Source: JAWVFK01 sp033856175 (GTDB lineage Bacteria; Actinomycetota; Thermoleophilia; Solirubrobacterales; 70-9). From it: a DNA stretch of 64,000 nt. The notes beneath the pieces were generated by a model. That model had not been told where the DNA came from and ran no database searches. It saw nothing but the letters and a program-made list of their open reading frames with translations. Of the stretch, positions 28,221 through 37,231 are shown piece after piece (position 1 is the first letter of the stretch; each line of letters starts with the position of its first letter). The stretch is taken from contig JAWVFK010000022.1 in assembly GCA_033856175.1 (NCBI GenBank), positions 1 through 64,000 of the forward strand, in the 5' to 3' direction. Position numbers and translations under genes: made by a program.

Positions 28221-29168
28221 GTGAAAGCTATCCAGATCGAGGAGTTCGGCGGGCCCGAGGTGCTTGCGCTCGTCGATCTGCCCGACCCCGAGCCGGCCGA
28301 CGGCGAGGTTCTCGTCGACATCGCCCGCTCCGGCGTCAACTTCGCCGACACCCACGTCACCCGCAACGACTACCTCGCCGACCAGCAGCTGCCGCTGATC
28401 CCCGGCGGCGAGCTCAGCGGCACCACCCCCGACGGCAAGCGGGTCGCGGCGATGACGATGAACGGCGGCTACGCCCAGCGGATCGCGCTGCCCGAGGCGG
28501 CGCTGGTGCCGATCCCCGACGGCGTCAGCGACGACCAGGCCGCCGCGCTGCTGCTCCAGGGCCTGACCGCCCGGGCGCTGCTGAAGACCTGCGCCAGGGT
28601 CGAGCCCGGCGAGACGGTGGTGATCGAGGCCGCGGGCGGCGGCACCGGCACGCTCTCGGTCCAGCTGGCGAAGCGGATGGGGGCGAAGGTGATCGCGCTC
28701 GCCTCCAGCGAGGAGAAGCGCGAGCTGGTCAAGCGCCTCGGCGCCGACGCCGCCGTCGACTCGCGCAGCGAAGACCTCGGCGCCGCGGTGCTGGAGGCAA
28801 ACGACGGCAAGCCCGTCGACGTCGTCCTCGAGATGACCGGCGGCGAGACCTTCGAGACCATGCTCCGCAGCCTCGCTCCCTTCGGCCGCCTCGTCGCCTT
28901 CGGCATCGCCTCGCGCGAGGAGAACACGATCAAGACCGGCCATCTGATGCGCAACAGCCGCGCCGTCATCGGCTTCTGGCTCGTCCACCTCTTCCAGCGC
29001 CCTCAGGAGCTGCGGGCGGGCATCGGCGAGCTGTTGCAGGCGGTCGCCGCCGGCGAGCTGGAGGTCGTCGTCGGCGGGGTCTACCCGCTGGCTGACGCCG
29101 CCAAGGCGCACGAAGAGCTCAAGGAACGTCGCAGCCAGGGCAAGCTGCTGCTCGACCCGACGGCATGA
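28221..29168 (+). CDS. Zinc-free MDR-family NADPH:quinone reductase
   Basis: 315 residues. The N-terminus 'MKAIQIEEFGGPEVLALVD' is the standard start of quinone oxidoreductases (QorA-like) in the medium-chain dehydrogenase/reductase superfamily; the NADPH loop is in 'IEAAGGGTGTLSVQLAKRMG'. No zinc-binding Cys cluster is visible, as expected for this branch. It reduces quinones or enones with NADPH. Its stop overlaps the helicase start (ATGA at 29165), so the two are co-translated. Confidence 0.88.
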   Translation: MKAIQIEEFGGPEVLALVDLPDPEPADGEVLVDIARSGVNFADTHVTRNDYLADQQLPLIPGGELSGTTPDGKRVAAMTMNGGYAQRIALPEAALVPIPDGVSDDQAAALLLQGLTARALLKTCARVEPGETVVIEAAGGGTGTLSVQLAKRMGAKVIALASSEEKRELVKRLGADAAVDSRSEDLGAAVLEANDGKPVDVVLEMTGGETFETMLRSLAPFGRLVAFGIASREENTIKTGHLMRNSRAVIGFWLVHLFQRPQELRAGIGELLQAVAAGELEVVVGGVYPLADAAKAHEELKERRSQGKLLLDPTA

Positions 29169-30637
29169 CGGCGACCGCGTTTCGAGAGCTTGGCCTCCCG
29201 GCCGAGATCCAGCTGGCCCTCGACGAGCTCGGCTACACCGAGCCGACGCCGATCCAGGACCAGGCGATCCCCGAGCTGCTCGCCGGGCACGATGTGATCG
29301 GCCAGGCCCAGACCGGAACCGGCAAGACCGCTGCCTTCGGCCTGCCGCTGCTGTCCTACATCGATCCCGCCAACGACGAGGTCCAGGCGATCGTCCTGAC
29401 GCCGACCCGCGAGCTCTGCATCCAGGTCACCCAGGCGCTGCGCGCCTACGCCGAGCACCTCGACGTCGAGGTCGTCGCCGTCTTCGGCGGCGCGCCGATC
29501 CGCTCGCAGCAGGCGCAGCTGCGCGCCGGCGCCCACGTCGTCGTCGCCACCGTCGGCCGGATGAAGGACCTGATGCAGCGCCAGTCGCTGGTGCTGACCG
29601 CGGCCCGCTACGTCGTCCTCGACGAGGCCGACGAGATGCTCGACCTCGGCTTCATCGAGGACGTCGAGAAGATCCTGCGGCTCTGCCCCAACGGCCGCCA
29701 GACGGCGCTCTTCTCGGCGACGATGCCGCCGCCGGTCCGCAAGCTCGCCGACCGCTACATGTACAACCCGGTCGAGATCCAGATCACGCCGAAGAAGCTG
29801 ACCGTGGACGCGATCGCCCAGGTCTACGTCGAGGTCGAGGACCGCAAGAAGGCCGAGCGGCTGGTCGAGCTGCTGGCGACCGAGGAGCCCGAGCAGGCGA
29901 TCATCTTCTGCCGCACGAAGATCGGCGCCGCCAGGCTCGACCGGCTGCTGCGCGACCGCGGACTCAACGTCAAGGCTCTTCACGGCGACATGTCGCAGGG
30001 CCAGCGCGACGGCGTGATGATCTCCTTCAAGGATCACCGCGTGCCGCTGCTCGTCGCCACCGACATCGCCGCCCGCGGCCTCGACATCGAGCACGTCACC
30101 CACGTCATCAACTACGACGTCCCCGACCAGACCGACACCTACGTCCACCGCATCGGCCGCACCGGGCGCGTCGGCCGCACGGGGCGGGCGATCACCTTCG
30201 TCACGCCGAAGCAGCGCGACGAGATCGGCCGCATCGAGCGCGAGGCGAAGACGCGGATCGAGCTCTGGGAGCCGCCCGAGGAGCGCCTCGAGCACGCGCC
30301 GTCGCCGCGCAAGCGGGAGCGGCCGCCGCGCGAGCAGCGCGAGTCCCGCGAGAAGGAGCCGGCAGGCGAGCCCGCTCGGGAGGACGCAAAGCTCGCCGAG
30401 GGCCACGTCAAGCTCTTCGTCAACCGCGGCAAGCGCAGCGGCGTCGAGGAGAAGGACCTGCGCTTCGCGCTGACCGACGGCGCCACCGTCGCCGACGAGG
30501 CGATCAGCTCGGTGCGCGTCCTTGAGCGCTTCTCGTTCGTCGAGCTCGACGCGGCTCAGGCCGAGCGCGCCGTCGAGCTGCTCGACGGCACGAAGCTCAA
30601 CGGCCGCGAGCTGCGCGTCGAGGTCGCTCGGTCCTAG
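29165..30637 (+). CDS. DEAD-box ATP-dependent RNA helicase (DeaD/DbpA-like)
   Basis: 490 residues. Motifs in order: Q motif 'YTEPTPIQDQAIP', motif I 'AQTGTGKT', Ia 'PTRELCIQV', motif II 'VLDEADEML', motif III 'FSATM', then 'ATDIAARGLDIEHV' and 'HRIGRTGRVGRTG' in domain 2. Motif Ib reads 'ATVGRMKDLM' instead of the usual TPGR. After a charged linker (about residues 380-415), the C-terminal 75 residues ('VKLFVNRGKRSGVEEKDLRF') match the DbpA-type RNA-binding domain that directs helicases to rRNA. The likely role is ribosome assembly or mRNA remodelling. Start overlaps the quinone reductase stop. Confidence 0.93.
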   Translation: MTATAFRELGLPAEIQLALDELGYTEPTPIQDQAIPELLAGHDVIGQAQTGTGKTAAFGLPLLSYIDPANDEVQAIVLTPTRELCIQVTQALRAYAEHLDVEVVAVFGGAPIRSQQAQLRAGAHVVVATVGRMKDLMQRQSLVLTAARYVVLDEADEMLDLGFIEDVEKILRLCPNGRQTALFSATMPPPVRKLADRYMYNPVEIQITPKKLTVDAIAQVYVEVEDRKKAERLVELLATEEPEQAIIFCRTKIGAARLDRLLRDRGLNVKALHGDMSQGQRDGVMISFKDHRVPLLVATDIAARGLDIEHVTHVINYDVPDQTDTYVHRIGRTGRVGRTGRAITFVTPKQRDEIGRIEREAKTRIELWEPPEERLEHAPSPRKRERPPREQRESREKEPAGEPAREDAKLAEGHVKLFVNRGKRSGVEEKDLRFALTDGATVADEAISSVRVLERFSFVELDAAQAERAVELLDGTKLNGRELRVEVARS

Positions 30638-30674
30638 GGCCCGAGCCCGGGCTCTGCTGCCTGGGCTCGAAGAC

Positions 30675-31235
30675 TCAGATGCCGACGACGGGGATCGGCG
30701 TGCGAATGTCGACGTCCCAGTCGCAGACCAGCGTTCGCGAGCCGTAGCCGCGGCAGTTGCTGCCCGTGCCGTCGTCAACCCAGGAGTAGCCGGACGGCAC
30801 CTTGACCGTGTAGTGCCAGTGGAGCACGTGGGTGATGAACGGCATCGTGTAGATCGTGTTCGAGTAGGTGCCGGCGCTCTGGCAGGTGCCCGTCGTCCGG
30901 CTGCAGGTGTTGCCGGTCGCCTCGCGGTCGCCGTTAACCGTGTTGAGCGTGGCGACCCCGACCAGCGATGTGACCGGAGAGTCGCAGGTGATCTTGGCGA
31001 AGAAGTGGATCGTGTAGGGCGCGATCCCGGTGTAGGTGGCACCGGCGGTGTTGTTGCGGCACCAGGCGGGGATGCTCGAGGCCGATGTCGTGCCGGTCGG
31101 AGCGGCTGAGCTTGGCGCGGCGGTGGGCGCGGCCAGCGGCGCTCCGCCGAGGCTCGTGGCGGCATCGGCGGATGCGGCGATCCCCAGCCAGACCGCGGCG
31201 ACCATCGTGATTACAGCAAGTCTTCGATACCCCAT
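30675..31235 (-). CDS. Secreted protein of unknown function
   Basis: 186 residues with a signal peptide ('LAVITMVAAVWLGIAASADA'), an Ala/Pro/Thr/Ser-rich linker, and a folded domain of about 130 residues rich in Thr, Tyr and Trp with six Cys ('IPAWCRNNTAG', 'FFAKITCDSP', 'NTCSRTTGTCQSAGT', 'GSNCRGYG', 'TLVCDWDV'), consistent with three disulfides. No family recognised. It ends 37 bp past the convergent helicase stop. Confidence 0.65.
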   Translation of the reverse strand: MGYRRLAVITMVAAVWLGIAASADAATSLGGAPLAAPTAAPSSAAPTGTTSASSIPAWCRNNTAGATYTGIAPYTIHFFAKITCDSPVTSLVGVATLNTVNGDREATGNTCSRTTGTCQSAGTYSNTIYTMPFITHVLHWHYTVKVPSGYSWVDDGTGSNCRGYGSRTLVCDWDVDIRTPIPVVGI

Positions 31236-31249
31236 AACCGTCTGTGACG

Positions 31250-31278
31250 ACAGTACACCGGCTGCGTGCGAATCGCAA
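31250..31278 (-). promoter_or_regulatory. Sigma-70-type promoter of the secreted protein gene
   Basis: On the minus strand TTGCGA (31278-31273) and TACTGT (31255-31250) are separated by exactly 17 bp, 14 nt before the ATG at 31235. Confidence 0.55.
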
Positions 31279-31298
31279 CTATTGAGTACCGAACCTGC

Positions 31299-31327
31299 CC
31301 AAAACCAGCCGCTTCGGGCGGTTTTGG
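31299..31327 (-). terminator. Hairpin terminator after the response regulator
   Basis: CCAAAACC (31299-31306) pairs with GGTTTTGG (31320-31327), and GCCG/CGGGC in the loop can extend it. It starts 8 nt past the response regulator stop. There is no long U tract outside the stem; the T residues within the arm may serve. Confidence 0.5.
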
Positions 31328-31334
31328 CCCGAGA

Positions 31335-31703
31335 TCACGCTGGGGCGCCGGTCAGCTCCTCGATCTTTGCGATCAGCTCGTCCCAGTCGATCGGCTTGGT
31401 CATGAAGCCGTCGGCGCCGAGCTCGCGCAGCTCGTCGAGCTGGCGGTGGGCGCTGACCATCAACACCGGCGTCGTGTCGCCGTGATCGCGCAGCTCGCGG
31501 AGGACGTCGAGGCCGGACTTGCCGGGCATCATCGCGTCGAGCAGGATCACGTCGGGGTGCGGCTTGGCCTCATCGCCGTCGAGGCGATCGAGGACGTCCT
31601 GGCCGCAGCAGACTGACTCGACCTCGTAGCCCTCGATGGCGAGGCGCCGTTCGAGCAGCAGCCGAATGGTCTCCGAGTCGTCAGCTACCAGTAGTCGCGT
31701 CAT
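31335..31703 (-). CDS. Single-domain response regulator (CheY-like)
   Basis: 122 residues, one receiver domain and no output domain. Acidic pair Asp8-Asp9 in 'LLVADDSET', phospho-acceptor Asp56 in 'VILLDAMMPGKSG', Ser in 'LMVSAH', Lys in 'GFMTKPIDWDEL'. The start is the ATG at 31703, which has AGGAGG about 9 nt upstream. It lies 94 bp downstream of the histidine kinase gene on the same strand and is its likely partner. Without a DNA-binding domain it must act through protein contacts or a phosphorelay. Confidence 0.9.
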   Translation of the reverse strand: MTRLLVADDSETIRLLLERRLAIEGYEVESVCCGQDVLDRLDGDEAKPHPDVILLDAMMPGKSGLDVLRELRDHGDTTPVLMVSAHRQLDELRELGADGFMTKPIDWDELIAKIEELTGAPA

Positions 31704-31797
31704 CTCCGCGGCCTCCTGCCGCCATGCACCCGGGCGCATGGCCCGGACCCTTTCCTATCTTCCTTCGCCATCTCTTTATTTACCACGTTGGACGGTC

Positions 31798-33624
31798 TCA
31801 TTGGGGATCGCCGACGGATTCGGTCGCCGCAACGCCGTCGGCGCCGGCGCCGTTTGGGCCGCCCGCCTGCACCGCCGGCAGGACGAAGCGGAACGTCGAG
31901 CCTTCGCCGAGCTTCGAGTCGACGCCGATCGCGCCGCCGTGCAGCTCGACCAGCGACTTCGAGATCGCCAGGCCGAGACCGCTGCCGGTGATGCTCTGCG
32001 TCTCACCGGCGTCGAGCCTGTTGAAGCGGCCGAAGACCTCTTCGAGCTTGTCGGCGGGGATTCCCGGACCGCTGTCGCGCACGGCGACCTCGATCTCGGG
32101 ACCGACGGCCATCGCCGTCACTTCGATCTCGCCGCCGTCGGGGGTGTAGTCGTTGGCGTTGGTCAGCAGGTTGCCCAGCACCTGCCTGAAGCGCGCCGGC
32201 TCGACGAGCACGTGAGGCAGGTCGGGGTCGACCGCGACCTGCAGCCGGTGGCCCTTGGCCGCGATCCTGGGCCGCATCAGCTTCACCACCTCGTCGACCA
32301 TCGCAGCTACGTCGCACTGCTCCGGCGCGATCCGCAGGCGGCCGGCATCGCTGCGGGCGAGGTCGAGGAGGTTGTTGAGGACCTGAACGAGGTGGCTGGT
32401 GCCCTCGAGGATGATCTCGACGTTCTCGACCTGCTCGTCGGTCATCTGGTCGCGCTGCAGCATCAGCAGCTCGGCGAAGCCCTTGACCGAGGTCAGCGGG
32501 CTGCGCAGCTCGTGCGAGGCGGTCGCGACGAACTCGTCCTTGAGCTTCTCGACCCGCGCCCGCTCGGAGACGTCGCGGATCGAGAGCACCGCACCGCGCT
32601 CGCCGCCCAACGGGGCGACGAGGACGGACAGCACCCGCTCGCCTTTGGTCGCCGGCATCTCGCCGCGCTCGCGGTTGGCGATCACCTCCATCAGCCGCTC
32701 CGTTGCCTGCGGATCGCCGATCGCCTCGCCGATCGCCGTGCCGCTCTCGGCCTCGGGCAGCAGCGCCCGTGCCGCCGGGTTCAGCTGCAGGATCCGTCCC
32801 CCGTCGTCAACGGTGACGAGGCCGTCGGCGAGGCTCTCGACCGTGACCGAGAGCTGGTTGCGGACCTCCTCGATCCGGCGGTAGGCGCCCTGCAGCTCGG
32901 AGGCCATCTCGTTGAAGGCCTCACCCAAAGTCGCCGTCTCGATCGGGCCCGAGACCTCTACGCGGGAGCCGAGGTCGCGGGCGGCCAGGCGGCGGGCGGC
33001 GGTCACCAGACGAGCCAGCGGCTCGCGCATCGAGTTGATCAGGCCGAAGAAGAAGAGCGCCGCGGCAACGACTGCCGAGCCGAGGCCGATCAGCACCAGC
33101 GTCAGCGTCTTGCGGCTGTCGCTCGAGACCTGGCGCCGTAGCGCCTGGCGCTCTTGCAGCGTGTAGAGACCGAGCGCGCTGCCGGCGTCGAACACCGGCG
33201 TCGCAAGCTGCCGCTGGAAGGAGGGCGGCGGCGCGTGGTGGGCCAGCACCCGCCGGGCGACCCGCCGCCGCCAGGCGACCTCGGCCTGGACGCGGCGCGC
33301 GAGAAGCGCCGCGGCGCGGGGATCGTGAGCCGCCAGCTGCTCCGCCGCCGCGGTCGCTTCCCGCGATGCGTCGGCGGCGCTGTTGTAGGTGATCCGTGCC
33401 GGCCGCGGCTCGCGATCGAAGTGGACGAGCGAGGCCTGCTCGAGGACGAATGCCGAGCGCATCCGCTCTGCGGCGACCTGGAGCTGGAAGGCGCGGCTGG
33501 TCGAGTCCTCGAAGTCGCGGCGCAGCTGGAAGAGACGGCCGACGCCAAGCACCGTCACGCCGCCGAGGATCACGAGCAGCACGGCGAGGCCGATCCGTAG
33601 CCTGTTGGCGAGCGAGGCCTTCAT
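31798..33624 (-). CDS. Membrane sensor histidine kinase (HAMP-PAS-HisKA-HATPase)
   Basis: About 608 residues from the ATG at 33624. Order: TM helix ('RIGLAVLLVILGGVTVLGVG'), an extracytoplasmic helical sensor of about 145 residues, second TM ('LTLVLIGLGSAVVAAALFFF'), HAMP ('MREPLARLVTAARRLAARDL'), PAS-like domain ('QLSVTVESLADGLVTVDDGG'), HisKA with the phospho-accepting His in 'ATASHELRSPLTSVKGF', and the ATPase domain ('NLLTNANDYTPDGG', 'RDSGPGIP', 'SGLGLAISK'). No ligand is evident. A longer start at 33717 would overlap the divergent gene and is less likely. Confidence 0.92.
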   Translation of the reverse strand: MKASLANRLRIGLAVLLVILGGVTVLGVGRLFQLRRDFEDSTSRAFQLQVAAERMRSAFVLEQASLVHFDREPRPARITYNSAADASREATAAAEQLAAHDPRAAALLARRVQAEVAWRRRVARRVLAHHAPPPSFQRQLATPVFDAGSALGLYTLQERQALRRQVSSDSRKTLTLVLIGLGSAVVAAALFFFGLINSMREPLARLVTAARRLAARDLGSRVEVSGPIETATLGEAFNEMASELQGAYRRIEEVRNQLSVTVESLADGLVTVDDGGRILQLNPAARALLPEAESGTAIGEAIGDPQATERLMEVIANRERGEMPATKGERVLSVLVAPLGGERGAVLSIRDVSERARVEKLKDEFVATASHELRSPLTSVKGFAELLMLQRDQMTDEQVENVEIILEGTSHLVQVLNNLLDLARSDAGRLRIAPEQCDVAAMVDEVVKLMRPRIAAKGHRLQVAVDPDLPHVLVEPARFRQVLGNLLTNANDYTPDGGEIEVTAMAVGPEIEVAVRDSGPGIPADKLEEVFGRFNRLDAGETQSITGSGLGLAISKSLVELHGGAIGVDSKLGEGSTFRFVLPAVQAGGPNGAGADGVAATESVGDPQ

Positions 33625-33657
33625 CTTGACAATCGGGTCTACACTAGGGAAGCGCTC

Positions 33658-34263
33658 ATGAATGAGCCGAATCGTCAGATCATCAGGGAAGACACTCTCA
33701 TCTCGCAGTGGCGTCACCGCATGCTCACGCGTGGCGGTGCGGTTGTCGCCCTGACCGTCGTTCCCTTCATCGTCGCCGCATTGATCTCGGTCGGCGGCGG
33801 CGGCGGCCTGCTGCCCGATGGAATCGACTCGCTGACCAGCGGCCCCAGCGAGGCGGCCACCGGCGTCGAGATCGCGACGGCGCGCGGGAGCGCCGCCCCG
33901 ACGGGCGACATCGTCGCTCTCACCGCCCCGCGCTCGACAGGAAAGACCGGTGCCGGCACGACGCCGGCAGGCGCTGGCGCACCGACGAGCCTGGGCGGCA
34001 CAGCGACAGTCTTCTCCGGCGGCGGCTCGAGCACCGGCCCAGGTGGCACCCCCAGCGGCGGCGGCCCACCTGGCACCGGCGGTAGCGGCTCCGGCGGCGG
34101 CTCAGGCGCCCCTAGTCCGTTGACCGTCGTCCCAGGTGCTCCGAACATCGGCGGTGGCGCCGGCGGCGGCGGTGGTGGGGGCAATCTCGGCCCTCCAACT
34201 GACGGCGTCGGCGACTCCCTCAGCAACGTCAGCAAGCAGCTCAGCGGGCTCAAAACGCCGTAG
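33658..34263 (+). CDS. Gly/Ser-rich single-pass membrane protein
   Basis: 201 residues: a short charged N-terminus, one hydrophobic helix ('GGAVVALTVVPFIVAALISV'), then a long Gly/Pro/Thr/Ser region and a C-terminal 'GDSLSNVSKQLSGLK'. It is probably anchored with the low-complexity part outside. AGGGA lies 7 nt before the ATG; an internal ATG at 33721 directly before the helix is an alternative. Only 33 bp separate this start from the divergent histidine kinase start. Family not recognised. Confidence 0.55.
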   Translation: MNEPNRQIIREDTLISQWRHRMLTRGGAVVALTVVPFIVAALISVGGGGGLLPDGIDSLTSGPSEAATGVEIATARGSAAPTGDIVALTAPRSTGKTGAGTTPAGAGAPTSLGGTATVFSGGGSSTGPGGTPSGGGPPGTGGSGSGGGSGAPSPLTVVPGAPNIGGGAGGGGGGGNLGPPTDGVGDSLSNVSKQLSGLKTP

Positions 34264-34300
34264 CAAGCCGCTGGCCTTGGAGACAGGCCCCCGACCCTCG

Positions 34301-37231
34301 TCAGGGATAGACCGTGACGACCCTCGTCGCTGAGGCCGCCGCTGCGTAGGGCCAATCGTCCTCCGCCATCGCCAGGGCTCGGAACCTGATCTTGGTTGTC
34401 GCGGCGATCGTGCGGAACTCGTACGCATAGTGGAACCCACCATCGGCGTCTGAGCGAAGAATTTCGACCGGACGCCACCGCCCCCGCGGGGGGTCGAAGT
34501 ATTGGATCTGGATCAGCTTGCCGCTCGCCGGCAGCTGCGCCTGGTCGTGGGCGACCGAGCCGGCGAACTGGACGGCCTGGCCGTTGTGGAGCTTGCCGGG
34601 CGAGGCCGAGAGGGTCACGGCGCTGAGGACCGTCTCGCGGATCGCTGGAGTCTCAGTTGGGGCGAAGCGCTGCCCGCCCGGATACCTGATGACGATCGTG
34701 CGTGAGGGGCCGGGCGGCAGCGAGCCTGCGTAGCGACCGGCCCCGTCCGTGCGGATGGCGGTCCTTCGCTCGGAAGGCATCGCCCCCCGGTCGAGGTGCT
34801 CCACCAGCTCGACGGTCGCGCCCGCGATCGGCTCGCCACCTGTCCCGACCAAGGCCCCCTCGATCGTTGCCGGAGCCCCGTAGCTGACGGTGGTGGCGGT
34901 CTGGGCCAGGTCTCGCTCGGCCAGGCAGCGCGTATAGGCAGCGCGCTGGCGCTTGCGCTCCGCCGGGTCGCCCGACCTCGGCGGCTTGCACTGGGCGTGC
35001 GCCGCCGCCGTGTCCCAGCGGATCGTCAGCACCGGCTCGCTCTTGAGCGGGTTGGTCAGCGTCATCCGACGGCCGTCCTGCCTCAATGATGAGGTGGAGC
35101 GGTTACCGGCCAGGTCCGTAGCCTCGACGATGAACTCGTATTCGCCGCGGGCCAGCTGATCGGATGGGAATCGCGCCGTCAGCTCTCCCCGCTCGGCGTC
35201 GAAGCTGGTGATCAATGGCTTGTACGCCGCACCGCTGCCGGTGGCGCGATAGGCGATCTGGCCGCCCCGCACCCCGGAAAGGCCGTCGTTCGCCGATGCG
35301 CGCACGAGCTCGGGGTCGGCCGGATCCTGGTCACTGGCGAACCACGCCGACGGCGGCGTCCTGTCGATCCTCACCACGGCCGCCGCCGGCTCATGCCCGG
35401 CCTCGCTGCCGTCGTTGGCGTTGCCGGCAAGGTCGCGGGCCCAGTAGCGCACGCTGTGAATCCCCTCGGAGGTGATCGCCGCGGTGACGTCGGTCGGCGC
35501 CGCAGCCGTTTGGGCCGACCCACCATCGACCTGGATCGCCGTCAGCGGTCTTCCGTCGTCGCCGGCCGTGGCGGCCATGCCCGACAGCTCATCCGTTGCA
35601 TGGACGGACAGAGCGACGGTCTGGTTGGTCCAGCCGCCGGGAATGCCGGCGATCGTCGCCAGCGGGTCCGTCTTGTCGACCCTCAGCTCTGCGTGGCGCA
35701 CCTGGGCCGACTTCACCCCGGAGCCGGAGACCGTCGCGACATGGGCCCAGTGCGAGCCTTCGCTCAGGCTGCGAATCGTGGCGGCGTGCTCGGTGGCGGG
35801 CTTGAAACCGGTCTCCGCCTCGGTGCAACGATCGACCGCTCGGCAGGGGTCGCTGTCGGGCCGTTCGTCGATCAGGACGGCGAAGCCCTTGATCCCCGAG
35901 AGGACCCCGTCGGCGCTGACCTCGTCCCAACGCTGCAGGTAGGGAAAGTCGCCGCGGCTGAGCCAGCCATCGGCTCGCCGTGGCGCCGAGCTCGGCGGCG
36001 GGGTGTCGTCGAAGCGCAGGCGCTCGAAGTCCGAGTTGGCCTCCGACTCGTTGCCGGCCGCGTCGCGCAGCCAGACGGAGATCGTGTAGTCGCCGGCCCG
36101 TGGCACCGCGAGGCCGTCGAGATGCGTCAGCTGATTGCCGTCTTGGCTCCGCACGCCGGAGTCGTAGCCGCCCGGCCCGGTGACCCGGTACCGCGCGCCG
36201 ACGATCGGTGCATCGCCCTCCGGGTTTCGCCAGGCGACGCTGAAAGCGTTGTCGGCGCGCCAGCCGCTGTCACCGAGCAAGCGCAGGCTGCGGGGGCTCG
36301 CCGGCGCCGAGTTGTCGATGAAGACCGCCGTCTCCCCGCTACAGCTGCGGTTGGGCGCAGATCCAGAGGAGAAGTCTTCGACGCAGGTCTGGACGAGGTT
36401 CTGTCCATCGTCGAAGGCGCTCGCGGCAACGCCGTAGCGGCGAGCCTCGCTCGCCGCACAGGGTCGCAGCGAGTTGGCGACGGCAGCCTCCGGACTCGCC
36501 GTCTTGCATGAGTAGGTCTGCGCGAGCGCGGCGGCACCGTTGACGAGCACCTCGACCGTTCGCACGCCACCGCCTTCGTCGTGGGCTGCGACGTCGACGG
36601 TCTGGGCCCCCGAGTGCCAGCCGGCGCTGAACGCAGGCCCGGACTGGACGACGGTCGGCGGCGCCGTGTCGTTGAGCATCATGTCGAGGTCGTAGGCGCG
36701 GAGGAAAGCCTCGGAAGCGTTCGTGCCGGGACAGACCGCCGCGTCGTCGGGCGCGCTGCATCTGACGCGCATGTTCAGCGTCCGGTATGCGGAGGCGCTG
36801 CCGCCGCCAAAGGTGTAGGACCGAACGCCGCTGCCGCTGCGCTGGCCAAAGGTGACCGACGAGCCCGAATCCGGCGAAACGTAGATCGTCCCTCTGAGCC
36901 CGTTCTTTTCCGCGAATGCCGCCTTGACGGTGGTGTTGGCGGCGAAGCCGGTGCCCTGCGGCGCCGTGAACCTCCACGTTGCCGCCTTGCCGTCGCTGAT
37001 GTGGTTGCCATCCGTCGTCGATGAGAGCCACGGGTCGGCTGCGGTCGCGCAATCGTTGTCGGAGAGGCGGAAGTTGCCGTCTTCGTGAACGCCGACGCCG
37101 TCGCTCGCGGGCAGACCGCTGGCACGATCGCATTCGCGCACTTCGTAGACGCCCGCCCTCGCCGCAGGCGCGGGGGCGAGAAGGGCCAGCAGGGCGGCCA
37201 GGCCGGCGAGTGCTTTGGCGCGCTGGATCAC
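34301..37231 (-). CDS. Large secreted multi-domain beta-rich protein
   Basis: 976 residues with a signal peptide ('ALAGLAALLALLAPAPAARA'). The N-terminal ~190 residues ('GVYEVRECDRASG', many Cys) form a lectin-like or adhesive domain of unknown family. Repeated Ig-like/fibronectin-like modules follow, with recurring boundaries such as 'DTAPPTVV', 'DNSAPASPRSLRL', 'DDTPPPSSAPRR', 'VDKTDPLATIAG' and 'IDRTPPSAWF', and phrases like 'RDAAGNESEA' and 'ATDLAGNRS'. The C-terminus has a carboxypeptidase-regulatory-like repeat ('GGEPIAGATVELVEH'). Its GTG start overlaps the stop of the sigma factor gene (GTGA), so the two are coupled and the sigma factor probably controls it. Confidence 0.75.
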   Translation of the reverse strand: MIQRAKALAGLAALLALLAPAPAARAGVYEVRECDRASGLPASDGVGVHEDGNFRLSDNDCATAADPWLSSTTDGNHISDGKAATWRFTAPQGTGFAANTTVKAAFAEKNGLRGTIYVSPDSGSSVTFGQRSGSGVRSYTFGGGSASAYRTLNMRVRCSAPDDAAVCPGTNASEAFLRAYDLDMMLNDTAPPTVVQSGPAFSAGWHSGAQTVDVAAHDEGGGVRTVEVLVNGAAALAQTYSCKTASPEAAVANSLRPCAASEARRYGVAASAFDDGQNLVQTCVEDFSSGSAPNRSCSGETAVFIDNSAPASPRSLRLLGDSGWRADNAFSVAWRNPEGDAPIVGARYRVTGPGGYDSGVRSQDGNQLTHLDGLAVPRAGDYTISVWLRDAAGNESEANSDFERLRFDDTPPPSSAPRRADGWLSRGDFPYLQRWDEVSADGVLSGIKGFAVLIDERPDSDPCRAVDRCTEAETGFKPATEHAATIRSLSEGSHWAHVATVSGSGVKSAQVRHAELRVDKTDPLATIAGIPGGWTNQTVALSVHATDELSGMAATAGDDGRPLTAIQVDGGSAQTAAAPTDVTAAITSEGIHSVRYWARDLAGNANDGSEAGHEPAAAVVRIDRTPPSAWFASDQDPADPELVRASANDGLSGVRGGQIAYRATGSGAAYKPLITSFDAERGELTARFPSDQLARGEYEFIVEATDLAGNRSTSSLRQDGRRMTLTNPLKSEPVLTIRWDTAAAHAQCKPPRSGDPAERKRQRAAYTRCLAERDLAQTATTVSYGAPATIEGALVGTGGEPIAGATVELVEHLDRGAMPSERRTAIRTDGAGRYAGSLPPGPSRTIVIRYPGGQRFAPTETPAIRETVLSAVTLSASPGKLHNGQAVQFAGSVAHDQAQLPASGKLIQIQYFDPPRGRWRPVEILRSDADGGFHYAYEFRTIAATTKIRFRALAMAEDDWPYAAAASATRVVTVYP

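Noticed and set aside
33624..33717. Longer start for the histidine kinase at 33717
   Set aside because: It would overlap the divergent gene by 60 bp and lacks a ribosome binding site; the ATG at 33624 sits directly before the first TM helix.
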